Both the position numbers and the translations under genes were made by a program. DNA of 64,000 nt, taken from assembly GCF_030851345.1 (NCBI RefSeq), contig NZ_JALPNU010000003.1, forward strand, positions 1-64,000, given 5' to 3'. Each line of letters begins with the position of its first letter. The first letter of the stretch is position 1. Origin of the DNA: Marinifilum sp. D714 (lineage in GTDB: Bacteria; Bacteroidota; Bacteroidia; Bacteroidales; Marinifilaceae). Positions 54,381 to 64,000 of the stretch are shown here, in pieces. Under the pieces are notes generated by a model. That model made no database searches, had not been told where the DNA came from, and saw nothing but the letters and a program-made list of their open reading frames with translations.

Positions 54381-55550
54381 ATGTTAAACATTGCATTGTT
54401 TGGACCTCCAGGAGCCGGAAAAGGAACCCAGTCTAAAATGCTGGTTGAGAAGTATAACTTAGCATATATTTCAACTGGTGATATCCTAAGAAGTGAAATT
54501 GCGGAAGGAACTGAACTTGGCCTACAAGCTAAAGATATAATCAAAAAGGGAGGCTTGGTGCCCGATGAAATTATAGTTCAAATTATTGAGGAGAGAATAA
54601 AAACAAATACTGAAGTTAAAGGTTTTTTATTTGATGGTTTTCCTCGCACAACAGTACAGGCCTATATTCTAGAAGGTTTGCTTCTAAAAATGAACACAAA
54701 ATTGGATTGTATGTTGAGCCTAGAAGTTCCTACGGATCAATTACGCAATCGTTTGCTTGAAAGAGCAACAAAAGAGAATAGACCTGATGATACTGAAGAA
54801 GTTATCGATGTTAGGTTACAAGAATATGATACCAAAACTGCTCCTGTAGCTAACTTTTATAAAGAAAAGGAAATCTATCACGGGATTGATGGGTTAGGTG
54901 GTATTAATCAAATTTTCGATCGTCTAACGAATGTTATTGATCAAACACTTGAAAAATCTTGGATCAATTTAGTCCTTCTCGGACCTCCAGGTTCGGGAAA
55001 AGGAACTCAGGGAAGAAAATTAGCTGAAAAATTCAATTTGGTTTATATTTCAACCGGACATTTAATGCGCCAGGAAATTAAGAAGGGAACCGAAATGGGT
55101 AAAAGTGCTAAAACTTATATTGAGAAAGGGGATATTGTTCCTGATGAAATTGCCATTAAACTAATTGAAAGGCAAATTAAAAAACATCCTGATGCAAATG
55201 GATTTATTTTTAAAGGATTCCCTAGAACAATTGTTCAGGCATATATATTAGATGGATTGCTAAGAAAACTTCAATCTACTGTTACTTCTGCCATTAACTT
55301 GAATGTACCTACATTAGAATCGATTAAAAGGCTTACAGCCAGAAGTAAAACACAAAGCAAACGAGCTTATGATGCTGATACAGATATAATAATACATCGA
55401 TTGGAACAGCATGAAAAAAGAAGTTCTAAAGTAAGTGATTACTATTCGAAACAAAATAAATTAGAATTAGTTGATGGAGTTGGGGATGAAGATCTGGTTG
55501 CAGATCGATTAAGTGAAGCTGTAATTGAATCATTTAAAAAGATTAGATAA
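54381..55550 (+). CDS. adk: Tandem adenylate kinase: active-looking first half, degenerate second half
   Basis: 389 residues, twice the usual adenylate kinase length. Domain 1 (1-190) has P-loop GPPGAGKGT (8-16), STGDILR with Asp34, DGFPRT with Asp85 and KENRPDDTEEV, all as in active enzymes. Domain 2 (195-389) keeps P-loop GPPGSGKGT (201-209) and R230/R282, but STGD becomes STGH (His227), DGFPR becomes KGFPR (Lys278) and the RxDD block is lost (SKRAYDADTD). Domain 1 should interconvert ATP+AMP and 2 ADP. Domain 2 may be a nucleotide-binding pseudokinase or have a different substrate. Confidence 0.9.
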   Translation: MLNIALFGPPGAGKGTQSKMLVEKYNLAYISTGDILRSEIAEGTELGLQAKDIIKKGGLVPDEIIVQIIEERIKTNTEVKGFLFDGFPRTTVQAYILEGLLLKMNTKLDCMLSLEVPTDQLRNRLLERATKENRPDDTEEVIDVRLQEYDTKTAPVANFYKEKEIYHGIDGLGGINQIFDRLTNVIDQTLEKSWINLVLLGPPGSGKGTQGRKLAEKFNLVYISTGHLMRQEIKKGTEMGKSAKTYIEKGDIVPDEIAIKLIERQIKKHPDANGFIFKGFPRTIVQAYILDGLLRKLQSTVTSAINLNVPTLESIKRLTARSKTQSKRAYDADTDIIIHRLEQHEKRSSKVSDYYSKQNKLELVDGVGDEDLVADRLSEAVIESFKKIR

Positions 55551-55557
55551 CAAAAAA

Positions 55558-55590
55558 GCCGGTTTTGATTTAAAAACCGGCATTTTTTTT
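55558..55590 (+). terminator. Terminator of the double adenylate kinase gene
   Basis: Perfect 9-bp stem GCCGGTTTT (55558-55566) and AAAACCGGC (55573-55581), then ATTTTTTTT. Confidence 0.85.
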
Positions 55591-55707
55591 CGATAAAACA
55601 CAAAATCTACCGCTTGACAAGCTCATTTTGATATTTTGTCAAATCTGAGAAAAAATATTTTTTTATTTTGCTAACATTGTAGACAACACCAATCACTGTT
55701 AGGGTTT

Positions 55708-56805
55708 ATGTATTTAGAAAAACCTACTATCAATAGTATTCTTAAAGGGTTAAAGGAACTTTCTGTTTCTGATAACACTCAATTTTTATTATTGATAGGA
55801 GAAAACTGTAAACTAAATCTGGAGAAACTAGTTCTTTCTTTAAATAAAGCAAAACATTTATTTATAGGCGGGGTTTTTCCTAAAGTGATCTACAAAAGTA
55901 TTACCTCCGATACTGGGATTATCATTAAAAAGATCAATTTTGATGTTGTTCCAATTTATTTCAACTCTGAAGAGGAGTTTTTAAGTCAATTTGCAAGTTA
56001 TCACGATCGTCAATTTACTACTGCATTTACTTTAATTGATGGTCTTTCCGAAAAGGCATCTGATCATTTGACTACATTATTTACACACTTAGGAAATAAT
56101 GTTCGGTTCTTTGGTGGGGGTGTAGGCTGTTTAGAAACCAAAGATAAAGGCATCTTATTAACAAATGATGGCGTTTTTAATACTGGAACCATTATTGTTT
56201 TCCTCAATTCAAATACTAGAATGGATGCAAAACATGGTTGGCAGAAGTCTGAAGGACCATTCATAGTCACCAAATCAGAAAAAAATTTAATTAAGGAACT
56301 CAATTGGGAAAATGCGTTTGATGTATATCAAAAATGTCTCAAAGAAACCCAAAACCTAAATCTCACAAAAGAGAATTTCTCATCTCATTCAATTCATTTC
56401 CCATTTGGAATCTATAAAGAAGACAGGGATTATATCGTTCGAGATCCATTTGAAGTAAATTCCAAGGGATACATTACATGCGTTGGCAACATTCCAGAAA
56501 ATTCATTAATTGATATTCTAGCAATAGAACAGGACACGCTAGAAAGCATCTCCAGTACAATGATATCCAATTGTGTTATAGAGTCTAAAAATAATCCTAT
56601 AGCACTAATATTTAGCTGTATATCAAGAGTTAAACATTTACAAACCCGGTTTGATGACGAATTGGTAGCATTTAACAATGAGATAATTACAAATTTTCCT
56701 CATTGCGAATTAGAAGGTGCTTTATCCATAGGAGAAATTTATTCTAGTGGAAATGGATACTTGGAATTACTTAATAAATCGGTTGTTTTAGGACTAGCTT
56801 ATTAA
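55708..56805 (+). CDS. FIST-domain sensor protein
   Basis: 365 residues with FIST N (about 25-210; FIGGVFPKVI, HDRQFTTAFTLIDGLSEKA, RFFGGGVGCLETKDKGILLTNDGVF) and FIST C (about 215-360; HSIHFPFGIYKEDRDYIVRD, ALIFSCISRVKHLQ, GEIYSSGNGYLELLNKSVVLG). FIST proteins are proposed to bind small ligands, perhaps amino acids, and to pass the signal to a kinase or cyclase. Ten bp before a histidine kinase gene, so the two form a sensor-kinase pair. Confidence 0.88.
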   Translation: MYLEKPTINSILKGLKELSVSDNTQFLLLIGENCKLNLEKLVLSLNKAKHLFIGGVFPKVIYKSITSDTGIIIKKINFDVVPIYFNSEEEFLSQFASYHDRQFTTAFTLIDGLSEKASDHLTTLFTHLGNNVRFFGGGVGCLETKDKGILLTNDGVFNTGTIIVFLNSNTRMDAKHGWQKSEGPFIVTKSEKNLIKELNWENAFDVYQKCLKETQNLNLTKENFSSHSIHFPFGIYKEDRDYIVRDPFEVNSKGYITCVGNIPENSLIDILAIEQDTLESISSTMISNCVIESKNNPIALIFSCISRVKHLQTRFDDELVAFNNEIITNFPHCELEGALSIGEIYSSGNGYLELLNKSVVLGLAY

Positions 56806-56814
56806 TTTATAATA

Positions 56815-58521
56815 ATGAATACAAATAGCTTAATTACTGATATATCGTTTCTATATGAACTTTCTTTATCTGTAGGACAATCTCTTGATAGAAAAGAAAA
56901 CTGCAAAAATTTCTTACAAACTCTGATGTCAAGAAAAAACCTGGAGTTTGGTGGCGTTTGGATTCGAAATTATAGTATTCCATACTCAACAAAAACTACA
57001 GGATATACAGTAATATATTCACATCCTCAAATTAAACTCGAACAAACTGATATAGAAGACTCAGATTTTTTAAATCAATGTTTTGAAGATAAGGATTCCT
57101 TTTCAATTCCGTTAAGCATAGAGGCAAGAGAAGCCATTGGATTTAAAAAGAAGGAGAGAGGTGTAATCACTTGTTACAAATTACAGGAGTTGGGTTTTGT
57201 AGTTCTGTATACTTCAGCACAGGATAAACTATGGAATGAAATTGAACAAAGGAAACTTAAAAATGTAATCAATAAATTTGCCATTTCAGTAAAAGCATGC
57301 CTGTTTCACGAAAAATCTATTCTTGATCTCATCACAATCTCAAAGACCCAGAAAGAATTAGAAAAAGCCAAGAAAGAAGCTGAAGAATCAAATGAATTAA
57401 AATCGGCATTTCTTTCAAATATCAGTCATGAATTTAGAACCCCAATTAATGCAGTAATTGGATTTTCAAATCTACTAAAGAATCAATATATTGATTCTTC
57501 GGAACAGAAAGGATTTATTGACAACGTACTGAATAGCAGCTACAAACTACTTAAAATGGTTAATAATTTGTTGTATGTATCAAAAGTAGATTCAAACCAA
57601 CTAAATTACACATTGAAAACCTTTAAAATCAATGAAACATTAAAGGAAGTAAAAGCTCATTTAAATTCCCAACTCTCCAATAAGCCTCAAGTAAATTTTA
57701 AATTGGTATTTCCCAATAATTCTGAGGATGTACAGATTGAATCTGACCGTGACAAATTGATTCAAATAATGGATTGTCTGGCTGATAATGCTATCAAATT
57801 TACGAATGCTGGCAAAGTTGAATTAGGATACTATATTGATGATAAGTCTATTCCTGTTTTTTACATAAGAGATACGGGCATTGGAATTTCGCAGGAAAAA
57901 CAAAAACACATATTTGAAGTCTTTCGACAATTGGATTATGAAGCCAATAGAAAATTTGAAGGATTTGGATTGGGACTTACTTTGTGTAAAAAGTTAATTC
58001 AATTGTTAAAGGGTGAAATCTGGTTTGATACAGAAGAAGGCGTTGGATCAAATTTTTACTTCAGATTATCGGGCAATGGTAGAATTCAGATGGACTTATT
58101 AAATGATACTAAGCCAAACTCAAATGATAGTCTGGGTTCCATTAATGATTTAGATTTTTCTGAAAAAAATATTTTAATAGCTGAAGATGTTCGATCCAAC
58201 TTTAATTATCTAAACGCAATAATCGAATTAACCGACGCATCTGTTGTATGGGCTCAAAATGGAAAAGATGCAATCCAAATTTGTCGTCATAACAATCCTA
58301 AAATAGATTTGGTGCTAATGGATATCAGAATGCCTGAAATTGATGGTTTGGAAGCCATTAAGCAGATTAAAGGCACAAATAAATCAATTCCTGTAATTGT
58401 ACAAACGGCATATGCAATGAACAATGAACGCGAAGAATGTTTACATGCAGGAGCTGATAATTTCATAACCAAACCAATTGATCCAAGAAAACTAATTCAG
58501 ATACTTCAGGAATATTTGTAA
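56815..58521 (+). CDS. Hybrid histidine kinase-response regulator paired with FIST
   Basis: 568 residues, soluble. A GAF-like N-terminal region (about 10-170) leads through a coiled coil (about 175-200) into HisKA, with His205 in FLSNISHEFRTPINAVIGF. HATPase_c (about 310-420) has CLADNAIKFTNAG, RDTGIGIS and FEGFGLGLTLCKKL. The C-terminal receiver (about 450-568) has Asp503 in DLVLMDIRMPEIDG and the Lys in FITKPIDP. There is no transmembrane segment and no DNA-binding output, so the signal probably comes from the FIST protein and a further partner is needed. Confidence 0.9.
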   Translation: MNTNSLITDISFLYELSLSVGQSLDRKENCKNFLQTLMSRKNLEFGGVWIRNYSIPYSTKTTGYTVIYSHPQIKLEQTDIEDSDFLNQCFEDKDSFSIPLSIEAREAIGFKKKERGVITCYKLQELGFVVLYTSAQDKLWNEIEQRKLKNVINKFAISVKACLFHEKSILDLITISKTQKELEKAKKEAEESNELKSAFLSNISHEFRTPINAVIGFSNLLKNQYIDSSEQKGFIDNVLNSSYKLLKMVNNLLYVSKVDSNQLNYTLKTFKINETLKEVKAHLNSQLSNKPQVNFKLVFPNNSEDVQIESDRDKLIQIMDCLADNAIKFTNAGKVELGYYIDDKSIPVFYIRDTGIGISQEKQKHIFEVFRQLDYEANRKFEGFGLGLTLCKKLIQLLKGEIWFDTEEGVGSNFYFRLSGNGRIQMDLLNDTKPNSNDSLGSINDLDFSEKNILIAEDVRSNFNYLNAIIELTDASVVWAQNGKDAIQICRHNNPKIDLVLMDIRMPEIDGLEAIKQIKGTNKSIPVIVQTAYAMNNEREECLHAGADNFITKPIDPRKLIQILQEYL

Positions 58522-58606
58522 TAACAATTAAAAACAAAATTCATAATAGATATAAAACCAAGCCATTAAAAGTCTTATAATTCACATTATGTTATTTTTA
58601 TGTATA

Positions 58607-58632
58607 TAAAAAAAGGACCAAACTTTGGTCCT
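58607..58632 (-). terminator. Terminator of the 389-aa TPR gene
   Basis: Stem AGGACC/GGTCCT (58614-58632, extended by AAA/TTT), followed on the minus strand by a run of seven T. Confidence 0.8.
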
Positions 58633-58643
58633 CCAATTTAGCC

Positions 58644-59813
58644 CTATTGCATATTATCCAATTGAGTTTTTACCTCATTATATTTTTCAAGATAAGCTTC
58701 TTTTTGATTTCTAAGTTTGAAATAAATTTCTTTTAGAATCAACAAGGTGTTTTTCTCACCAGGTTTTACTTCGAGTGCACTTTCAAAATATGGTATAACC
58801 TGTTCGTAATCAGCATAAACCTCTTTTATTGCTTCATTATACTTTTTAGCATCCAAAATTTCATTTACTTCTTTATGATGCTTACTAACTCTATTTGAAA
58901 CTATAATGGCCAAATTATATCTAGGAATAAACGCTTCTGGATCTAATTCTATTGATTTTTTATACATAGAAATGGCATTATCTAACTCTCCCATTTTATC
59001 ATACAATTGGCCTTTTGCGCTATAAAAAGATGCATTGTTTGGATCCAGAGCAATCGCTTTATCTAAATAATCTGCTGCTTTCTGTGGCTCTCCACCGAAC
59101 ATGTAATAATTAATCAGTTCTACAAGCATATCTGAATCATTGGGAAACAACTCAAATCCATTGTGAATATATTCTACAGCTTCTTTTTCATTACCGTTTG
59201 CTTTTAAAACTTTCGACAAATATGCATATGTTTTTGCCCCACCATAATTGTATTCAATAGATTGCTTATAATACTTGATAGCTTTTTCAAAGTTTTCAGC
59301 TTTTTGAGCAGCCATACCTGCATTAAAAATAACTACAGTATCTACAATTGGATTATCTTTAAATAAATCCATTGATTCAATTTCAAGAACTTTTTCAAAT
59401 GCAGCCAATGCTCCTGAATAATCTTTATCATTATAGCGATTAACCGCTTCGTTTGTGTAATCAGGAATCATATTAATCATTTGTGCTTTTACCGGCTTAA
59501 GCATCTTCCCTTTCTGATCTAACTCAAGAGCTTTCAAATATGCATTATAAGCAATATCCAAAGGATTTTTTTCCAAGTTTTTATAAGCAGGAAGCGGACT
59601 TTCGAAAATACCCTGGTAAACTTTACCTTTTACTAGGTAGGCTTTTGGATAATTTGCACATTTTTCATGCTGAATTCCTTCATCGATATTTTCTTTCGCT
59701 TTATCTAGCTTACCAGATGTAAGATAATTTTGCGCTCCAGAAACTTTACTTTTTTGTGCGAATACGGAAGAAGCGCTCAACATCATAACTAGAATGAATA
59801 GTATTTTTTTCAT
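58644..59813 (-). CDS. Exported TPR-repeat protein, paralog 1
   Basis: 389 residues with a signal peptide (1-20, ending SVFAQ) and many TPR motifs, for example NAGMAAQKAENFEKAIKYYK, SLDPNNASFYSAKGQLYDKM and LDNAISMYKKSIELDPEAF. Very similar along its whole length to the next gene upstream. Likely a periplasmic scaffold; function unknown. Confidence 0.87.
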   Translation of the reverse strand: MKKILFILVMMLSASSVFAQKSKVSGAQNYLTSGKLDKAKENIDEGIQHEKCANYPKAYLVKGKVYQGIFESPLPAYKNLEKNPLDIAYNAYLKALELDQKGKMLKPVKAQMINMIPDYTNEAVNRYNDKDYSGALAAFEKVLEIESMDLFKDNPIVDTVVIFNAGMAAQKAENFEKAIKYYKQSIEYNYGGAKTYAYLSKVLKANGNEKEAVEYIHNGFELFPNDSDMLVELINYYMFGGEPQKAADYLDKAIALDPNNASFYSAKGQLYDKMGELDNAISMYKKSIELDPEAFIPRYNLAIIVSNRVSKHHKEVNEILDAKKYNEAIKEVYADYEQVIPYFESALEVKPGEKNTLLILKEIYFKLRNQKEAYLEKYNEVKTQLDNMQ

Positions 59814-59850
59814 GTTTTCTATAATTAAACTTAATAATGTTTAAATGTAG

Positions 59851-59886
59851 AAAAAAAAGAGGGAAACACAATGCTTCCCTCTTTTT
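59851..59886 (-). terminator. Terminator of the 391-aa TPR gene
   Basis: Stem AGAGGGAA/TTCCCTCT with A-run and T-run on both sides, so it works on the minus strand after TPR paralog 2. Confidence 0.8.
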
Positions 59887-59904
59887 TATGTCAATATAGA
59901 AATC

Positions 59905-61074
59905 TTATTCCATTCCTTCCAACTTCGCTTTCACTTCGTTGTATTTTTCCAAATAAGCTTCTTTTTCATTTCTAAGCTTGAAATATAATTCTTTCAAAGT
60001 AATCAATGAGTTTTTCTCATCTGGTTGCATTTCAAGAACTTTTTCAAAATATGGGATTACTTTTTCGTACTCTGCGTAAACACCCTTAATCGCATCATTG
60101 TACTTTTTAGCATCCATAATTTCGTTAGCTTCTTTATGCTTAGCAATTGCTGCGTTCAGTTTTAAAAGCCCTAAATTATACTGAGATGTGTAATCATCTG
60201 GAGTTAATTCTAAAGCCTTAATGTACATTTCTTCAGCTTTTGCAGGTTCTTTAGTCTTTTCGTATAAAGTACCTTTTGCTCGATAGAAAGAACCATTATT
60301 AGGATCTAAAGCAATTGCTTTATCAAGGTAATCAGCAGCTTTTTGAGGCTCTCCTCCTAACATGTAGTAGTTAATTAACTCAACTAGCATCCATGAATCA
60401 TTTGGAAACAACTCAAATCCTTTATGAAGATATTTTACAGCTTCTTCTTCATTACCGTTTGTCTTCAAAACATTAGCTAGGTTAGCATATGATTTAGCTC
60501 CTCCATAGTTGTAGTCGATAGACTGTTTGTAATACTTAATAGCTTTTTCATAATTTTCAGCTTTTTGAGCAGCCATACCTGCATTAAAAATAACTGCAGT
60601 ATCTACTACAGGATTATCTTTAAACATATCCATAGCTTCAATTTCCAATACTCTCTCGAAAGCTGCCAACGCGCCAGCATGATCTCCTTCGTTGTAACGA
60701 TTTACTGCCTCATTGGTGTAATCAGGAATCATATTGGTCATTTGTGCTTTTACAGGCTTAACCATTTTTCCTTTTTCATCTAACTCTAAGGCTTTCAAAT
60801 ATGCATCAAAAGCAACATCAAGAGGATTTTTAGCCAAATCTTTGTATGCTGGAAGTGGACTTTCAAAAATACCTTGGTAAACTTTACCTTTTACAAGGTA
60901 TGCTTTAGGGTAGTTTACACATTTTTCATGCTTAATTCCTTCATCAATAGCTGCTTTAGCCTTATCTAACTTACCTGAAGTAAGAAAGTTTTGTGCTCCG
61001 GTAACCTTACTTTTTTGTGCGAATACAGCCGAAACGCTCAAAATCATAACCAGAATTAATGATAATTTTCTCAT
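59905..61074 (-). CDS. Exported TPR-repeat protein, paralog 2
   Basis: 389 residues from ATG 61074 (MRKLSLILVMILSVSAVFAQ); the frame can be read from TTG 61080 but ATG is favoured. Signal peptide then TPR units nearly matching paralog 1 (NAGMAAQKAENYEKAIKYYK, LGGEPQKAADYLDKAIALDP). The pair arose by tandem duplication. Each copy has its own terminator, and this one has its own -7 box. Confidence 0.88.
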   Translation of the reverse strand: MRKLSLILVMILSVSAVFAQKSKVTGAQNFLTSGKLDKAKAAIDEGIKHEKCVNYPKAYLVKGKVYQGIFESPLPAYKDLAKNPLDVAFDAYLKALELDEKGKMVKPVKAQMTNMIPDYTNEAVNRYNEGDHAGALAAFERVLEIEAMDMFKDNPVVDTAVIFNAGMAAQKAENYEKAIKYYKQSIDYNYGGAKSYANLANVLKTNGNEEEAVKYLHKGFELFPNDSWMLVELINYYMLGGEPQKAADYLDKAIALDPNNGSFYRAKGTLYEKTKEPAKAEEMYIKALELTPDDYTSQYNLGLLKLNAAIAKHKEANEIMDAKKYNDAIKGVYAEYEKVIPYFEKVLEMQPDEKNSLITLKELYFKLRNEKEAYLEKYNEVKAKLEGME

Positions 61075-61106
61075 AATCAATGTTTAGTTTTTATAACAAT
61101 CTTGAA

Positions 61107-61114
61107 CAAAAATA
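61107..61114 (-). promoter_or_regulatory. -7 box of TPR paralog 2
   Basis: TATTTTTG on the minus strand fits TAnnTTTG, 33 bp before the ATG. Confidence 0.45.
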
Positions 61115-61176
61115 TACCTTTCTCCGAATATTCGAACAAGATTAATCACTTTATAATTATTCTAAGTATCAAAATA

Positions 61177-63675
61177 CTATTCTTCAGCATTTTCCGTTGC
61201 TTGCTCCGCTCCTTTTTCTTCATCATCTTCATTTGAAGAATTTACCTTAGCTACAGCAGCAATCGAATCGCTCTTCTTACTCAGGTTGATCAAACGAACA
61301 CCTTGAGTTGCACGTCCCATAACTCGAAGATCTGAAACTGCCAATCGAATGGTAATACCTGATTTGTTGATAATCATCAAATCATCAGCATCAGTAACAT
61401 TCTTAATAGCAATCAAATCGCCAGTTTTTTCAGTAATGCTTATGGTTTTAACACCCTTACCACCTCTGTTGGTAATTCTGTAATCATCAATATTTGATCT
61501 CTTACCATAGCCATTTTCCGAAACAACAAGAATATCCTCTTCTCCATTCTCAACACATATCATGCCAACAACTTCATCACTCTCGTCTTTCAGCGTAATT
61601 CCTCGTACTCCAGAGGCTGTTCTACCCATTGAACGAACTTGATCTTCAGCAAATCGAATGGCTTTACCCGAACGCCCAGCAATTACAATTTCATTTTTAC
61701 CATTGGTAAGTTTTGCTTCAAGAAGTTGATCTCCTTCTCGAATAGTAATTGCATTTACTCCATTTACTCTAGGACGAGAATAAGCTTCAAGAGGAGTTTT
61801 CTTAACAACACCTTTCTTAGTACATAGAACAATGTAGTTGTTATTAATATATTCTTCTTCTTTTAGGTTAAGAACATTTATATATGCCTTCACATTGTCA
61901 TCAGGTTCTATATTCAATAGATTTTGAATAGCTCTACCCTTCGACTGCTTAGTTCCTTCTGGAATTTCGTATACTTTTAGCCAGAAACATTTTCCTTTTT
62001 CTGTAAAGAACAACATGGTATTATGCATTGTAGCCATAATCATGTGCTCAAGGAAATCTTCCTCCCTGGTAATTGATCCTTTTGAGCCTACACCACCTCT
62101 ATGCTGTGTCTTAAACTCTGCCAATGGCGTACGTTTAATGTAACCCATATGAGAAATCGTAATTACCATTTCTTCATCAGCATAGAAATCTTCTGGGTTG
62201 AATTCTTCAGAAGCATAAACAATGTCGGTTCTTCTTTCATCACCGTATTTTGCTTTAACTTCTAACAATTCTTCTTTAATGATATCCATTCTCATCGATT
62301 CATTAGCAAGAATTGCATTCAAGTGATCGATCAACTTCATCAATTCTTCGTATTCCTCATGCAATTTCTCACGTTCTAAACCTGTAAGTTTTTGCAAGCG
62401 CATATCAAGAATTGCTTTTGCTTGAATTTCATCCAAATCAAAGTTGCTCATCAATCCGTTCTTCGCTTCCTCAGGAGTTTTAGAGCCTCTGATTAATGCA
62501 ATCACTTCATCAATATGATCTAAAGCTATAATCAAGCCTTTAAGGATGTGAGCTTTCTTTTCAGCTTGTCTTAACTCATATTGAGTTCTGCGTACAACAA
62601 CATCATGTCTGTGCTCTACGAAATTATCAATCAACTCACGCAGATTAAGCAATTTTGGACGCCCTTTTACCAGTGCAATATTATTTACACTAAAAGAGGT
62701 TTGCATTTGAGTGTATTTGAACAACTTATTCAACACAACATTTGCAATTGCATCTCTCTTAAGATCAAAAACGATTCTCATACCATTACGGTCCGATTCA
62801 TCGTTTACATTCGAAATTCCATCAATTTTTTTATCATTGATTAAATCAGCAGCCTTCATAATCAGCTCTGCCTTATTAACCATGTAAGGAATTTCTGTTA
62901 CAATTATCTTTTCACGGCCTTTTTCATCCGTTTCAATATTTGTTTTGGAACGAATTACTACTCGACCTCTACCTGTCTCAAACGCTTCTTTAACACCTTG
63001 ATATCCATAAATTGTACCACCTGTTGGGAAATCTGGAGCTTTAATAATCCTTATAAGCTCATCCATTTCCACTTCTTTATTATCGATAGTGGTTACAATT
63101 GCATCAATGGTATCCGATAAGTTATGTGGAGGCATATTGGTTGCCATACCTACAGCAATACCAGATGCACCATTAACAAGAAGGTTAGGAATACGGGTTG
63201 GAAGTACAGTTGGCTCCTTTAATGATTCATCAAAGTTTGGAACCATATCAACAGTATCTTTATCCAGATCCGATAAGGTTTCTTCAGCAATCTTATCCAT
63301 TCTTGCCTCTGTATAACGCATAGCAGCTGGGCTATCACCATCTACAGAACCGAAGTTTCCTTGTCCATCAATCAATGGGTAACGTAAAGACCAATGTTGA
63401 GCCATACGAACCATAGTCATGTATACAGAGCTATCACCATGTGGATGATATTTCCCCAATACCTCACCAACAATTCTTGCTGATTTCTTATACGGTTTGT
63501 TTGCTGTAATACCTAACTCGCCCATTCCGAAAAGTACTCTTCGGTGAACCGGTTTTAAGCCGTCTCTAACATCTGGCAAGGCTCTGGAAACAATAACCGA
63601 CATCGAATAATCGATATAGGCGGATTTCATTTCCTCCTCGATGTTGATACGTATAATTCTTTCTCCCGTAGTCAT
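61177..63675 (-). CDS. gyrA: DNA gyrase subunit A
   Basis: 832 residues. N-terminal topoisomerase IV/gyrase A domain with [20 protein letters not shown], the DNA-cleaving Tyr121 in [11 protein letters not shown], and the quinolone region [17 protein letters not shown]. Six C-terminal beta-pinwheel repeats follow, with a GyrA box (NRGGKGVKT) marking gyrase rather than topoisomerase IV, and an acidic tail. The residue at the position of E. coli Asp87 is Met86 here. It introduces negative supercoils together with GyrB. Confidence 0.96.
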   Translation of the reverse strand: MTTGERIIRINIEEEMKSAYIDYSMSVIVSRALPDVRDGLKPVHRRVLFGMGELGITANKPYKKSARIVGEVLGKYHPHGDSSVYMTMVRMAQHWSLRYPLIDGQGNFGSVDGDSPAAMRYTEARMDKIAEETLSDLDKDTVDMVPNFDESLKEPTVLPTRIPNLLVNGASGIAVGMATNMPPHNLSDTIDAIVTTIDNKEVEMDELIRIIKAPDFPTGGTIYGYQGVKEAFETGRGRVVIRSKTNIETDEKGREKIIVTEIPYMVNKAELIMKAADLINDKKIDGISNVNDESDRNGMRIVFDLKRDAIANVVLNKLFKYTQMQTSFSVNNIALVKGRPKLLNLRELIDNFVEHRHDVVVRRTQYELRQAEKKAHILKGLIIALDHIDEVIALIRGSKTPEEAKNGLMSNFDLDEIQAKAILDMRLQKLTGLEREKLHEEYEELMKLIDHLNAILANESMRMDIIKEELLEVKAKYGDERRTDIVYASEEFNPEDFYADEEMVITISHMGYIKRTPLAEFKTQHRGGVGSKGSITREEDFLEHMIMATMHNTMLFFTEKGKCFWLKVYEIPEGTKQSKGRAIQNLLNIEPDDNVKAYINVLNLKEEEYINNNYIVLCTKKGVVKKTPLEAYSRPRVNGVNAITIREGDQLLEAKLTNGKNEIVIAGRSGKAIRFAEDQVRSMGRTASGVRGITLKDESDEVVGMICVENGEEDILVVSENGYGKRSNIDDYRITNRGGKGVKTISITEKTGDLIAIKNVTDADDLMIINKSGITIRLAVSDLRVMGRATQGVRLINLSKKSDSIAAVAKVNSSNEDDEEKGAEQATENAEE

Positions 63676-64000
63676 CTATAATTAATTTAAAATTCTAAAC
63701 TTTTCTCAGAACTACAAAAGTAACAAAATATGTGATTTTTGCGTAAGAAAAGCATCTATATTTGTGTATGGATTAAGATAAATATTTTACTTTTTTACTT
63801 TAAAGCTTGATTTCTAGTTTAATTCCGATTCTAATTGAGTTTTTAATTGAAAATTGATGTGGAAATTAGGCGGTATCTAATATTTTTTCATTATTTTAAA
63901 GTTGCTTTAATCAATTCGAAAAATAATATTCGAATATTTAAATAACAATTACTTACGAATTTAATTTAAAGACCTACTATATGGATTCAAAATTTTCACC
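63676..64000. other. Region upstream of gyrA
   Basis: AT-rich, no gene visible to the window end. It holds a -7 box for gyrA (TACTTTTG on the minus strand, 63722-63715), about 40 bp before the start codon; no -33 box at the usual distance. Confidence 0.5.

Overview
The window looks like chromosomal DNA of a marine or anaerobic member of the Bacteroidota, probably Bacteroidales/Marinilabiliales-like. This is inferred from the low GC content, a type IX secretion sorting tail on a gingipain-like protease, Bacteroidota-type promoters (TTTG or TTG, about 19 bp, then TAnnTTTG), a lack of Shine-Dalgarno sites, and typical families (GH130, FAS1 lipoproteins, SusC-like plug domains, rpsF-rpsR-rplI order). 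No rRNA, tRNA, CRISPR array or complete mobile element was seen.

Layout. 1-0.2 kb: the repeat-bearing end of what looks like an IS21-family element inside a short HU-like gene. 0.6-5 kb: a candidate folded RNA, a secreted C25 protease, a thioesterase and a methyltransferase. 5.05-5.4 kb: two apparent stand-alone small RNAs on the minus strand. 5.6-8.9 kb: two MacB/FtsX-type permeases without an ATPase and a barrel-less TonB-plug protein. 9-11 kb: cysE-cysK behind a 51-codon leader ORF ending in seven consecutive Cys codons, flanked by two hairpins; this is the most striking feature of the window. 11-16.8 kb: phosphatase, fructosamine kinase-like protein, CAP lipoprotein, ribosomal operon S6-S18-L9, universal stress protein. 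16.8-25 kb: two methylthiotransferases, a flavin reductase, and the biotin operon bioA-F-G-C-D. 25-30 kb: thioredoxin-like protein, SlyD-like isomerase, dicarboxylate symporter, four-domain FAS1 lipoprotein.

30-36 kb: a MerR regulator with the W-x9-EH and ExHxxG signatures of adenosylcobalamin light sensors (CarH/LitR type), followed by an ECF sigma factor, a metallopeptidase and small proteins. A 1-kb gene-free stretch packed with TGTAA/TTACA words precedes an XRE regulator, then pyrK-pyrD. 36.4-43.6 kb: a lower-ligand/nucleotide-loop cobamide cluster (cobD, cbiB, cobU, a BPL_N lipoprotein, two different cobT genes, cobS, cobC). Corrin-ring genes are absent. The same TTTACA/TGTAA words occur just before the cluster.

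43.6-64 kb: a degenerate 42-bp tandem repeat, a glucosaminidase lipoprotein, TPR proteins, the malic enzyme-phosphotransacetylase fusion, a TRIC-type channel, a GH130-GT4-GH130 carbohydrate cluster, a double-length adenylate kinase whose second half has lost key acidic residues, a FIST-histidine kinase pair, two duplicated TPR proteins and gyrA.

Links between parts: the cobamide cluster could supply the cofactor of the nearby B12-type MerR regulator, and the XRE regulator may act on both its own 1-kb control region and the cobamide cluster. These links are inferences from position and shared DNA words. All family assignments were made by reading motifs, without database searches.
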